This document shows, in pieces, positions 44,045 through 51,952 of a stretch of DNA of 64,000 nucleotides. The stretch lies in NCBI GenBank assembly GCA_964588305.1, contig CAZPOP010000011.1:44493-108492 (forward strand). Direction: 5' to 3'. The notes beneath the pieces are model-generated. The model was not told the DNA's origin and ran no database searches. It worked only from the letters and a program-made list of their open reading frames with translations. This DNA comes from SM1-73 sp964588305. GTDB lineage: Bacteria > Zixibacteria > MSB-5A5 > SM1-73. Made by a program: the position numbers and the translations under genes. How positions within the stretch are numbered: the first letter of the stretch is position 1; each line of letters begins with the position of its first letter.

Positions 44045-45751
44045 TCATTTCATTGACAATAAACTATCGTATTCTTCCCTATCCGAGAGGATCTGGATTG
44101 CCTTCTTGATGCCGGGATGATATTCAAACCACACCCCCTCATATTTCGCGCTCTGTCCGTAAAGTTTGATCAGGATATCTTCCTTTACTCTCCACTTCAG
44201 GTAATCCTCAGATCCTCTTAGATCATTCTCCTTCCGAGCCTTCAAGAACTTCTCCATATCCGCCAGAACTCGTTGCAGGTTTCCATCCGCGTCCTCGGAA
44301 GCCGTATCCAATCTTCCTTCTTCTTTTATTGTCTCTTTTAGTCTGTCCAGCTCGATTTCACAGGCGGTCTGATAGCTGAAATTCTTGGTTTTGAGGAATT
44401 CCTTGAACTCTGCGAACATGGCCTGGTCTACCTCGAAATTCTTTGGGAGTTCGGGATGAGTGGCGGTATAATGCACGGCAAAGTCAAAGAAGGCAAGTTT
44501 TGCCAAAAGGTTATACTCCAAAGGGGAGAGTCTGCCGGAGGAGACTGACACATCCGGCACGATTCCCCCTCCTCCGTAAACCACTCGTCCTCCCTTGGTA
44601 AAGAATTCCTCCTTTTCGGATTCAGATTCCTTCTGAATGCTATCTGAAGGGAGACTCTCTTCTGGCTCGCCGGAGAGGTTCTCCGAGAGCTCGGGCTTCT
44701 GGATACATCTTCCGCTGGGGATATAGTATTTTGCGGTGGTGAGTTTCAGAGCGGCACCATCTTTGATTTTCATTATGCTCTGCACCAGTCCCTTGCCGAA
44801 GGTGGTGCTTCCCACGATCACTCCTCGATCCCAATCCTGAATCGCTCCGGCCACGATCTCCGAGCCGGAAGCTGATCCCTCATCCACCAGAACGACCAGA
44901 GGAACGTCCGTGGTCAGCGGTTTGCCTGACGAAAAGAACTCCCGGTTCTGGCTTGATGCCCTCCCCTTGGTCTCCACCACCAGTTTGTCTTCATCCAGAA
45001 AGGCGCTTGTCACCTCAATGGCCTGGGTGAGAAGTCCACCCGGATTTCCTCTCAAATCAAGTATCAAACCCCTTATTCCCCTATCCAGAAGCTCGCTCAC
45101 CGCATCTTTCAGCTCGTAAGATGAGGTTTCGGAAAATCTGTTCAGCCTGACGTAGCCGATGTTATTCGAGGTCGTACCGTAATAGGGAACCGACTTTATC
45201 TCTATAACGTCCCTGACAATGGTGTATTCCATGGGCTCGGGGATTCCCTCTCTCTGGACGGTTATGCTGACCTTGGTGCCTTTCTTGCCTCTTAGTTTGG
45301 ATACAGCCTCGTCGGCGGTGATGCCTTTGGTGGAGACTCCCTCTATTTCGATTATCCTGTCCCCGGCCTGTATCCCCATGCGGTCCGCCGGAGTGCCTTC
45401 CAACGGAGCGATCACCGTCAGCCAGCCATCCTTTATGGTGATCTCTATTCCCAATCCCTCAAACTGGCCATGGGTATCCTCCATGAGAGCGCTATACTTT
45501 TTTTCATCCAGGTACTCGGAGTAGGGGTCAAGGCTGGAAAGCATACCTTCGATTCCGGCCGCAATCAGGCTCTGGGAGTTGACCTCCTCCACATATTGCG
45601 AGTTTACCACGCTTGCGATTTCTCCGAAATCCTTCAGGCTGGCATACAGATTGTCGCTTAGGGCATAAACCAGCCCCGCGATCAAAAGCGCTGCCACAAC
45701 CACGCCTAAGAAGAGAGTCGATTTTCTTAATTCAAGATATCCTTTGAGCAT
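44045..45751 (-). CDS. C-terminal processing peptidase (S41)
   Basis: 568 residues; an N-terminal membrane helix (about 13-29) anchors a periplasmic serine protease. A PDZ domain (about 85-175) precedes the S41 catalytic core with Ser in DEGSASGSEI and Lys in TTFGKGLVQSI. CtpA/Prc enzymes process or degrade envelope and lipoproteins. The C-terminal ~200 residues are an extended tail beyond the core. The start has GGAGG upstream. Confidence 0.93.
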   Translation of the reverse strand: MLKGYLELRKSTLFLGVVVAALLIAGLVYALSDNLYASLKDFGEIASVVNSQYVEEVNSQSLIAAGIEGMLSSLDPYSEYLDEKKYSALMEDTHGQFEGLGIEITIKDGWLTVIAPLEGTPADRMGIQAGDRIIEIEGVSTKGITADEAVSKLRGKKGTKVSITVQREGIPEPMEYTIVRDVIEIKSVPYYGTTSNNIGYVRLNRFSETSSYELKDAVSELLDRGIRGLILDLRGNPGGLLTQAIEVTSAFLDEDKLVVETKGRASSQNREFFSSGKPLTTDVPLVVLVDEGSASGSEIVAGAIQDWDRGVIVGSTTFGKGLVQSIMKIKDGAALKLTTAKYYIPSGRCIQKPELSENLSGEPEESLPSDSIQKESESEKEEFFTKGGRVVYGGGGIVPDVSVSSGRLSPLEYNLLAKLAFFDFAVHYTATHPELPKNFEVDQAMFAEFKEFLKTKNFSYQTACEIELDRLKETIKEEGRLDTASEDADGNLQRVLADMEKFLKARKENDLRGSEDYLKWRVKEDILIKLYGQSAKYEGVWFEYHPGIKKAIQILSDREEYDSLLSMK

Positions 45752-45802
45752 TGTTAACCTCCGTTCTTAATACAGATTTTCGTACCAATGCTTCGCAAAT
45801 CT

Positions 45803-45868
45803 TTTGTTCGGACAGGGGTTGCACCCCTGTCCGTAATGGGGGCTGGGGTTCAACCCCGGCCCCAACAG
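45803..45868. repeat. 66-bp direct repeat, copy A (left of TPR gene)
   Basis: Two adjacent palindromes (GGACAGGGG...CCCCTGTCC at 45810-45832 and GGGGCTGGGG...CCCCGGCCCC at about 45839-45863). The whole 66 bp recurs at 47714-47779 with three mismatches. Two further hairpins follow (45873-45890, 46019-46035). Confidence 0.85.
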
Positions 45869-45872
45869 CGAA

Positions 45873-45890
45873 GGTCGCATAAATGCGACC
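45873..45890. repeat. Palindrome GGTCGCATAAATGCGACC
   Basis: A 7-bp stem with a TAAA loop. The same hairpin plus the following GGTACA occurs at 36677-36694. Confidence 0.6.
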
Positions 45891-46088
45891 GGTACAGGTT
45901 CATTACCCTATGCGTTACCCTCGCTTATCCACGGGCAGGGTCTGTTTTGATCTTTTTGACCGAGCCGTCCTTCGACACTGAGCTCAGGATGAAGTGTGAA
46001 GGCTCGGCTACGCGTAGCGGAGGTTTCATACCTCCGCAAATCCGTTTAATCCGCTCAATCCGTTGACCAGCCTCCCTACAAATTCTCT

Positions 46089-46118
46089 CCGCCTTAGGCG
46101 GATCTGCCTATGGCAGAC
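46089..46118. repeat. Two palindromes forming the end of the TPR coding sequence
   Basis: CCGCCTTAGGCGG (46089-46101) and TCTGCCTATGGCAGA (46104-46118). The TPR gene stop codon and its last seven codons lie inside them. Confidence 0.75.
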
Positions 46119-47518
46119 AAATGCCTCCTTACTCTCTCTATGCTCGGTCTATCTCCGATCTTTTCAAATATTTTCAAAATCTCTTCAAAGATTTTCTTTG
46201 CCTCGTCCTTTTTTCCCTGCGTCTTGTACAAAACGGCTATGTTTCCTTTTGTCTGAGCCATCCCATGCTCATCACCTATTTTTTCATATATCTTTATACT
46301 CTTATTATAAAACCCAATTGCCTTATCCCATTCGCCTTTGTCCTGATAAACCAGGCCCAGATTATTATGAGTCTGAGCCATCCCATGCTCATCACCAATC
46401 TTTTCTTTGATCTTTAAGCTCTTATTATAAAACTCAATGGCCTTACCCCGTTCGCCCTTGGCCCGATAAACTGTGCCCAGATTATTAAAAGTCTGAGCCA
46501 TCCCATACTCATCACCAATCTTTTCTAATCCCTTCAAGGTTTTGTTATAAAACTCAATGGCCTTATCCCATTCGCCTTTGGTCTGACAAAGCGCGGCCAG
46601 ATTATTAAAAGTGTATGCCATCCCATGCTCGTCACCGATCTTTTCCTTAATCTTCAGACTCTTATCACAAGATTCAATGGCCCTATCCAATTGTCCTTTA
46701 GCCCAATACACTTCGCCGAGATTATTGAGAGCAGAAGCTATCCCACGCTGATCACCAATCTTTTCTAGCGCTTCCAGCGCCCTATCGTAAAACTCAATGG
46801 ATTTGTCCCATTCGCCTTTGGTCTGACAAAGCGCGGCCAGATTATTAAAAGTGTATGCCATCCCATGCTCATCACCAATCTTTTCTTTGATCTTTAAGCT
46901 CTTATTATAAAACTCAATGGCCTTATCCCATTCGCCTTTGTCCTTATAAACCAAGGCCAGATTGTTAAAAGTAGAAGCCATCCCATGTTCATCACCAATC
47001 TTTTCATCTATCTTCAAACTCTTATTATGAAACCCAATGGCCTTATCCCATTCGCCTTTGTCCTTATAAACCACGCCCAAGTTTCCCAAGGCGGCGACTT
47101 GCCCCTGTTGGTCCTTCGCTTGTTCTGCGGCTTCGAGAGACTCTTTCCATCTGCTCAGCGCCTGATCCCATTTACTTCGTGCATAGAAGCAGTTCCCCAT
47201 TAAGTTCAATAATGCGGATTTTGCACTTGCACCTGACTCCAAGGTTAAGCATTCTCTGAATGAATCGATAGCCTGTTCATACTTATACTCCGCCATTAAA
47301 GACATTCCCTTCTCGAACAGAGCTTTCTTCTTTTTGTCTTTGGTTTCAGGAAGACCATCGAGGTACAGGGTGACCTGTTCCAGTTTCGCCCTTATTTTAA
47401 CGAGGTCTTTTTGAAGTTCAAAAGGAACCTTTGGTTTTATCGCTTTGATGCCAAAATAGACGCCAACCGCAATTGTCACTATTATTCCGATTATTCCGAT
47501 GATTATTGCTAAATCCAT
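46094..47518 (-). CDS. Membrane-anchored TPR protein with eight near-identical 40-residue repeats
   Basis: 474 residues. An N-terminal membrane helix (residues about 3-25) precedes a coiled, charged segment (about 26-130) homologous to the TPR protein at 35547-36500, then eight TPR units of 40 residues each with the core KIGDEHGMA.TFNNLA...KGEWDKAIEFYNKSLK. The repeats are conserved at DNA level with a period of exactly 120 bp: a 65-bp block at 46566-46630 recurs exactly at 46806-46870, and other units differ by only a few bases. The C-terminal residues SAIGRSA are encoded by palindromic repeat DNA. Function unknown, likely protein binding at the inner membrane. Confidence 0.85.
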   Translation of the reverse strand: MDLAIIIGIIGIIVTIAVGVYFGIKAIKPKVPFELQKDLVKIRAKLEQVTLYLDGLPETKDKKKKALFEKGMSLMAEYKYEQAIDSFRECLTLESGASAKSALLNLMGNCFYARSKWDQALSRWKESLEAAEQAKDQQGQVAALGNLGVVYKDKGEWDKAIGFHNKSLKIDEKIGDEHGMASTFNNLALVYKDKGEWDKAIEFYNKSLKIKEKIGDEHGMAYTFNNLAALCQTKGEWDKSIEFYDRALEALEKIGDQRGIASALNNLGEVYWAKGQLDRAIESCDKSLKIKEKIGDEHGMAYTFNNLAALCQTKGEWDKAIEFYNKTLKGLEKIGDEYGMAQTFNNLGTVYRAKGERGKAIEFYNKSLKIKEKIGDEHGMAQTHNNLGLVYQDKGEWDKAIGFYNKSIKIYEKIGDEHGMAQTKGNIAVLYKTQGKKDEAKKIFEEILKIFEKIGDRPSIERVRRHLSAIGRSA

Positions 47519-47551
47519 TTATGCTTTTTCCTTGTTCCTGATGTGTTCAGT

Positions 47552-47698
47552 TGGAGTGCGGAAGCTTGCTTCCGCAGCATTAGCAAGCTAATGCACTCCA
47601 GACAAGAGATACAATCGTAGGGGTTCGATTTATCGAACCCGTGCCCGAGGCTCCCAAAAGCTATCTCTTGTTGGTAACGGACACTCTGTCCGTTACCA
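47552..47698. repeat. Cluster of three large palindromes
   Basis: A nested cruciform at 47552-47600 (outer TGGAGTGC/GCACTCCA, inner GCGGAAGC/GCTTCCGC), GGGTTCGATTTATCGAACCC at 47621-47640, and TGGTAACGGAC...GTCCGTTACCA at 47672-47698. Together with the 66-bp repeat at 47714 they fill the region between the TPR gene and tmk. Confidence 0.8.
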
Positions 47699-47713
47699 CA
47701 AAGCGTCACGAAC

Positions 47714-47779
47714 TTTGTTCGGACAGGGGTTGTACCCCTGTCCGTAATGGGGGCTGGGGTTGAACCCCAGCCCCAACAG
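47714..47779. repeat. 66-bp direct repeat, copy B (right of TPR gene)
   Basis: 63 of 66 bases match copy A at 45803-45868, in the same orientation. The two copies bracket the TPR gene and its surrounding palindromes, a unit of about 1.9 kb. Confidence 0.85.
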
Positions 47780-47781
47780 GA

Positions 47782-48411
47782 TCATTTCAAAATGCTATCG
47801 ATCTCTGCCCTGACCTTCCGCCAGGTTTTCTCCTGGTCCTTTCTGCCGTCGATTATTTTTATTCGTTTCTTGTTCTTTTGGGCAATCTTCAGATAGCCAT
47901 CTCTTATTCTTTGGTGAAATTCAAATTTCTCTTTTTCCAGCCGGTCTCCACCCTTGTTCTTCTTCTCTCTCGCTTTTCTTTTCAGAGAGATTTCGACCGG
48001 CACATCCAGAAGGATGGTAAAGTCAGGAGAAAGGCCGGATGATGCCACCTGATTCAGATTCTTTATCATGTTTTTGTTCAGTCCCCGCCCATATCCCTGG
48101 TAGGCCAAGGTGGAATCCGAATATCGGTCGCAGATCACGATCTTTTTCTGCTTCAAGTTGGGCAGGATGATCCTTTCGGTCAATTGAGCTCTGCTGGCCA
48201 GGTACAAGAGAAGCTCGGTCGTGTGGGTCATCTCTCTGTTCTTCTCGCTTAAGAGGATCTTCCTGATTTTCTCCGATATTGTCTCTCCGCCAGGCTCTCT
48301 AATCAAGACCACGTCGTGCCCTTTTCGTTTTAGATAGTTTGCCAGCTTTTTAGCCTGGGTGGTCTTTCCGCAGAAATCGATGCCTTCGAATGTTATGAAA
48401 AGTCGGTCCAT
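47782..48411 (-). CDS. tmk: Thymidylate kinase
   Basis: dTMP to dTDP phosphorylation. 209 residues, standard length. P-loop FEGIDFCGKTTQ (the usual form is GSGKTT; here FCGKTT), REPGG substrate loop, DRYSDSTLAYQG, and a LID region rich in Lys/Arg (KRKAREKKNKGGDRLE). Its stop is only three bases from the copy B repeat at 47714-47779. Confidence 0.95.
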   Translation of the reverse strand: MDRLFITFEGIDFCGKTTQAKKLANYLKRKGHDVVLIREPGGETISEKIRKILLSEKNREMTHTTELLLYLASRAQLTERIILPNLKQKKIVICDRYSDSTLAYQGYGRGLNKNMIKNLNQVASSGLSPDFTILLDVPVEISLKRKAREKKNKGGDRLEKEKFEFHQRIRDGYLKIAQKNKKRIKIIDGRKDQEKTWRKVRAEIDSILK

Positions 48412-48434
48412 ATTTGAATAGTTGCATGAAAAAG

Positions 48435-48452
48435 GTTCACCTAAAGGTGAAC
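48435..48452. repeat. Palindrome GTTCACCTAAAGGTGAAC
   Basis: A 7-bp stem with a short centre, followed by ACTCCGG. A shorter relative (ACCTAAAGGTGGACACT) lies at 53881-53897. Confidence 0.55.
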
Positions 48453-48618
48453 ACTCCGGCTTCTCCCCAAGAATGAATCCACTCGCGACAGCCTTTCAGA
48501 GGCCGAAATCCATGAAAATGATCAAAACAAAGAGGTGGCGTTTCTTAAGACCACCGACATGGACGGTCGTCCGGCCACCTCTCTTGCGAGTTCTTCCAAT
48601 TGGCGAAAACGTCGACTT

Positions 48619-49743
48619 TTATTTTCTACCTGATCTTTTGCGTTTTGGAGCAGGGCCCTTTTTCTCCTTCATGCTGTACTTGGCGATGAACTCCTCCGTC
48701 AAAACGCGGGCTTGTTCATCTGTATATTGCTTGGGCGGAGATTTCATGAAGTAAGACGACGGAGCCTCCAGAGCGCCGCTCAGCTTATGATTCATGGCCA
48801 GCTTGCAGCACCTCACCGCATCTATCACCACGCCGGCGGAGTTGGGGGAGTCCCAAACCTCCAGCTTGAGCTCGACGTTTAAGGGAACGTCCCCAAAGGT
48901 TCTCCCTTCCATCCGGATGTGAGCCCATTTCCTGTCGGTAAGCCAAGCGACATAATCGGACGGTCCGATGTGCACGTTGTCCGCGCCCAGATCGTAATCC
49001 AGCTGGGAGGTAACCGCATTGGTCTTGGATATTCTCTTGGATTCCAAGCGGGCGCGCTCCAACATATTGAGAAAGTCGGTGTTTCCTCCCACGTTGAGCT
49101 GGCTGGTCCTCTCCAGCTTCACCCCTCTTTCCCGGAAAAGCCGGGTGAGGATCCGGTGAACGATGGTAGCGCCCACCTGGGACTTTATGTCGTCCCCTAT
49201 CACCGGCAAGCCTCCATCGACAAAGCGCTTCTGCCAATACTTCTCCCGGGCAATGAAGACCGGGATGCAGTTCACGAACCCGCAACCGGCATCCAGAACC
49301 TGCTCCACATACCACTTGGTCGCCTCCTCACTTCCCACCGGCAGGTAATTCACCACGACGTCGGTTTTGGTCTGTTTAAGAATCTTAACAATGTCGGCAG
49401 TGGGCCCCGGCGCCTTTTGGATTATCTTGGAGAGATATTCTCCCAAACCATCATGGGTCATGCCGCGGTGAACCGGAACGCCCGATCGTAGGACGGAGGA
49501 AAACTTATACGTATTGTTGGGATAGGTGAAAACCGCTTCACTGAGATCCTTTCCCACCTTGTTTTTGTCGATGTCGAAAGCCGCGGAGAATTCTATGTCC
49601 TTTATGTGATAGCCGCCCAAGTTAACGTGCATCAACCCGGGGACAAAGTCGTTATCTTTGGCGTTTTTATAATACTGAACTCCCTGCACGAAAGAGGAGG
49701 CGCAATTGCCTACCCCAATGATTGCCACTCTAACTTTGTCCAT
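48619..49743 (-). CDS. Inositol-3-phosphate synthase
   Basis: NAD-dependent cyclisation of glucose-6-phosphate to inositol-3-phosphate. 374 residues, matching the actinobacterial/archaeal Ino1 size. N-terminal Rossmann motif VAIIGVGNCASSFVQG; catalytic-domain motifs include GDDIKSQVGATI, LNVGGNTDFLNM and DSPNSAGVVIDAVR. The C-terminal tail (KKGPAPKRKRSGRK) is basic and extra. SD AAAGGAGAGG fits the start. It pairs with the CDP-alcohol phosphotransferase gene 225 nt upstream on the same strand. Confidence 0.93.
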   Translation of the reverse strand: MDKVRVAIIGVGNCASSFVQGVQYYKNAKDNDFVPGLMHVNLGGYHIKDIEFSAAFDIDKNKVGKDLSEAVFTYPNNTYKFSSVLRSGVPVHRGMTHDGLGEYLSKIIQKAPGPTADIVKILKQTKTDVVVNYLPVGSEEATKWYVEQVLDAGCGFVNCIPVFIAREKYWQKRFVDGGLPVIGDDIKSQVGATIVHRILTRLFRERGVKLERTSQLNVGGNTDFLNMLERARLESKRISKTNAVTSQLDYDLGADNVHIGPSDYVAWLTDRKWAHIRMEGRTFGDVPLNVELKLEVWDSPNSAGVVIDAVRCCKLAMNHKLSGALEAPSSYFMKSPPKQYTDEQARVLTEEFIAKYSMKEKKGPAPKRKRSGRK

Positions 49744-49967
49744 ATCCTCTCCTTTGTTCTCAGTTGTTTTCTGTGACGCTTTGTGTTTAAAGTCTATCGT
49801 TTGTCGGTTTGGGTTTCGGTTACGTATCGTTTCTCGTGTATCGGTTTCGCCTATTCTATTTTGTCCGATAAACGACGGACGATGACTTTTTAGACGATGC
49901 CTAACCGAAACCGTAACCTTCTCGAACCAAACTCAAAAGATCTGATTGTTGTTTAGTTTTCAAAGCA

Positions 49968-50591
49968 CTATGATAAGTTCTTCAGTTTGTTTCGAATAAA
50001 GAATATTCTCTGTACCACGGTGATATTGGCGAAAATGGTAATAAACCAGAGGGTCAGAATGAGAAATATGTAGTTGGTCTTGGGAATTGAGCCCAAGAGC
50101 GATCCAATAGCCAAATAAGTCACCCTTTCGGGCCTTTGCATCAGTCCGATTTTGCAGTCTATGCCCAGACCTTCTGCCCGGGCACGGGTGTAGCTTACCA
50201 TGAAAGAGCCGGTTATGGCGAAAATTATCAGATACACAATATAGGTTTGCTTATCGTGAAAGAACATGGCTATTCCCAAGAACATCAGAACTTCGGAGTA
50301 TCTGTCGATGGTGGAATCCATCAAGGCTCCGAATTTCGTGATCGTTTTGGTGTCGCGTGCCAGTCTGCCATCCAACACGTCGCACATCCCAGCTAGGATC
50401 ACTACCAAGCCAGCGTAAAAAAAAAGCCCCAGCCTGAAAAAATTGAAGGCCAAGATGCTGAGAAAAAGCCCGGCAAAGGTGATGACATGGGGATGAACCC
50501 TCAGATTTATTAAGAGTCTGGCGATTGGCTCGATGACGACCAAGAATCCGTTGACTACGTGCTTGTTTAACAGCTTCGACTCCTGCATCAT
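49968..50591 (-). CDS. CDP-alcohol phosphatidyltransferase (PI/PIP-synthase-like)
   Basis: 207 residues with six transmembrane helices. The family signature D-x2-D-G-x2-A-R-x8-G-x3-D-x3-D is present as DVLDGRLAR...GALMDSTIDR. Together with the adjacent inositol-phosphate synthase it probably makes phosphatidylinositol phosphate from CDP-diacylglycerol and inositol phosphate. Phosphatidylglycerophosphate synthase is an alternative, but the neighbour argues for an inositol lipid. Confidence 0.85.
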   Translation of the reverse strand: MMQESKLLNKHVVNGFLVVIEPIARLLINLRVHPHVITFAGLFLSILAFNFFRLGLFFYAGLVVILAGMCDVLDGRLARDTKTITKFGALMDSTIDRYSEVLMFLGIAMFFHDKQTYIVYLIIFAITGSFMVSYTRARAEGLGIDCKIGLMQRPERVTYLAIGSLLGSIPKTNYIFLILTLWFITIFANITVVQRIFFIRNKLKNLS

Positions 50592-51060
50592 GCTCTATCC
50601 GGTTGTCGTTCTCAGTTAATTGTATCCTACCTGCCTGTCTGGCAAGTCCATTTCGTTTGGCAATATAATATTAAGTTGACCTTGCCAAGTCAAGCGAAAA
50701 ATCCCTTCGGGAAATTTCCGTTCTGTAGCTGATTGTTGATCCGTCCCGGCTTGCGCTGATATATCTGTTCAATATGTTGGCAACCGGTCCAAACCTTGTA
50801 ACTTTTGAAACTGTCCAACGAGAAGCATAATGTGTCACAGGGCTGAGAAGCTATGGTTTTCAGATACATCAATTCCCATTATTACATTTCTCTTGCACTG
50901 TGCTTCTCTATTTTCTTCTTCCAGGGTTGGCTCACGCAGATACTGCGTTCATAACCCCTTACTCCAGAATCTTCTGCCTCCTCTCATCAGTCACAGGCAT
51001 CCATCATGTGTGGCTGAAAGCTCACAAAAAATTCTTCTTCACTTGCCCTTTGGAATACCA
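50592..51060. other. Gene-free stretch upstream of the AT-rich pair
   Basis: 469 nt with no supported gene. A minus-strand frame briefly reads MGIDVSENHS, recalling an IS110 transposase start, but it stops after 14 codons and nothing else supports an insertion sequence. Confidence 0.45.
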
Positions 51061-51951
51061 TTATACGTTGTGTTCACGATCTACAAACTCCTTGATGATT
51101 TCAAGGACTTCTTCGCCAATCCTAACAAGATTTTCTTTGCTACTAGCCCCGAGATGCGGAGTAAGGAGAGTGTTGGGTGCTTTTAGGATTGGATAATCTT
51201 TAGGGGGAGGATCTTTTGGCCAAACGTCATTTGCATATGCTGCAACCTTAGAACTTTTAAGGGCCTCTGCCAAGTCTACAGCATTAACACACTCTGCGCG
51301 GCTCGTGTTGATAATGACAACTCCATCCTTCATACATTTAATAATGTCAGCATTGATGATAGCTTTAGTTTCTTTGCTTAACGGAAGGTGAATGGAAATG
51401 TAATCTGCATCTTTCACAGCCTCTTTCAGAGTGGGCTTAACATCAGCATACTCACTGGTTTTTTTTGATTCACGACAAGCAACCACATTCATACCGAAGG
51501 CCTTACATCGAATGGCCAATTCCTTGGCTGTATTGCCCATTCCTACGAGACAAACAGTTTTTCCATAAAGCTCTCTTCTCACCAATTTCTCTTTCAGCCA
51601 ATGCCCTTCCTTCATACTATTGTGTGCCTCTACTATATGATTGGAAATTGCAAGCATCATGCAGAATGCCAACTCCGCGACCGCTATTCCTGAAGCTTTC
51701 GGGGTGTTTTTGACTACGATGTTCTTGGTATTAGAATACTCCATATCAATATTATCAAGACCCACACCGCCCCGAACAATTAGTTGTAGATTTTTGGCTC
51801 TATCAATAAATTTTCTATGACACTTAGTCTTGCTACGGATCAAAATCACATCCGCTTCGGATAATCGACTCTCATCAAATGTCACATCACCATACTCTTT
51901 AAGTCTTTCAGGAACTAATGGATCAAAATTGTCAAGAATTAGAACCAACAT
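51061..51951 (-). CDS. D-2-hydroxyacid dehydrogenase (phosphoglycerate dehydrogenase-like)
   Basis: The start is ATG 51951 behind AAGGAGA; 296 residues. The fold is a D-isomer-specific 2-hydroxyacid dehydrogenase with the NAD-binding VCLVGMGNTAKELA, catalytic-region GGVGLDNID, NTSRAE, and the His in LTPHLGASSKEN. It lacks the ACT domain of SerA, so the real substrate may not be 3-phosphoglycerate. It begins 1 nt after the stop of the membrane protein at 51953-52903, so the two are translationally linked. Base composition is AT-rich compared with the neighbours. Confidence 0.85.
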   Translation of the reverse strand: MLVLILDNFDPLVPERLKEYGDVTFDESRLSEADVILIRSKTKCHRKFIDRAKNLQLIVRGGVGLDNIDMEYSNTKNIVVKNTPKASGIAVAELAFCMMLAISNHIVEAHNSMKEGHWLKEKLVRRELYGKTVCLVGMGNTAKELAIRCKAFGMNVVACRESKKTSEYADVKPTLKEAVKDADYISIHLPLSKETKAIINADIIKCMKDGVVIINTSRAECVNAVDLAEALKSSKVAAYANDVWPKDPPPKDYPILKAPNTLLTPHLGASSKENLVRIGEEVLEIIKEFVDREHNV

Positions 51952-51952
51952 C

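Noticed and set aside
50690..50900. IS110-type transposase remnant
   Set aside because: Only MGIDVSENHS-like residues in one frame, ending at a stop after 14 codons; likely chance.
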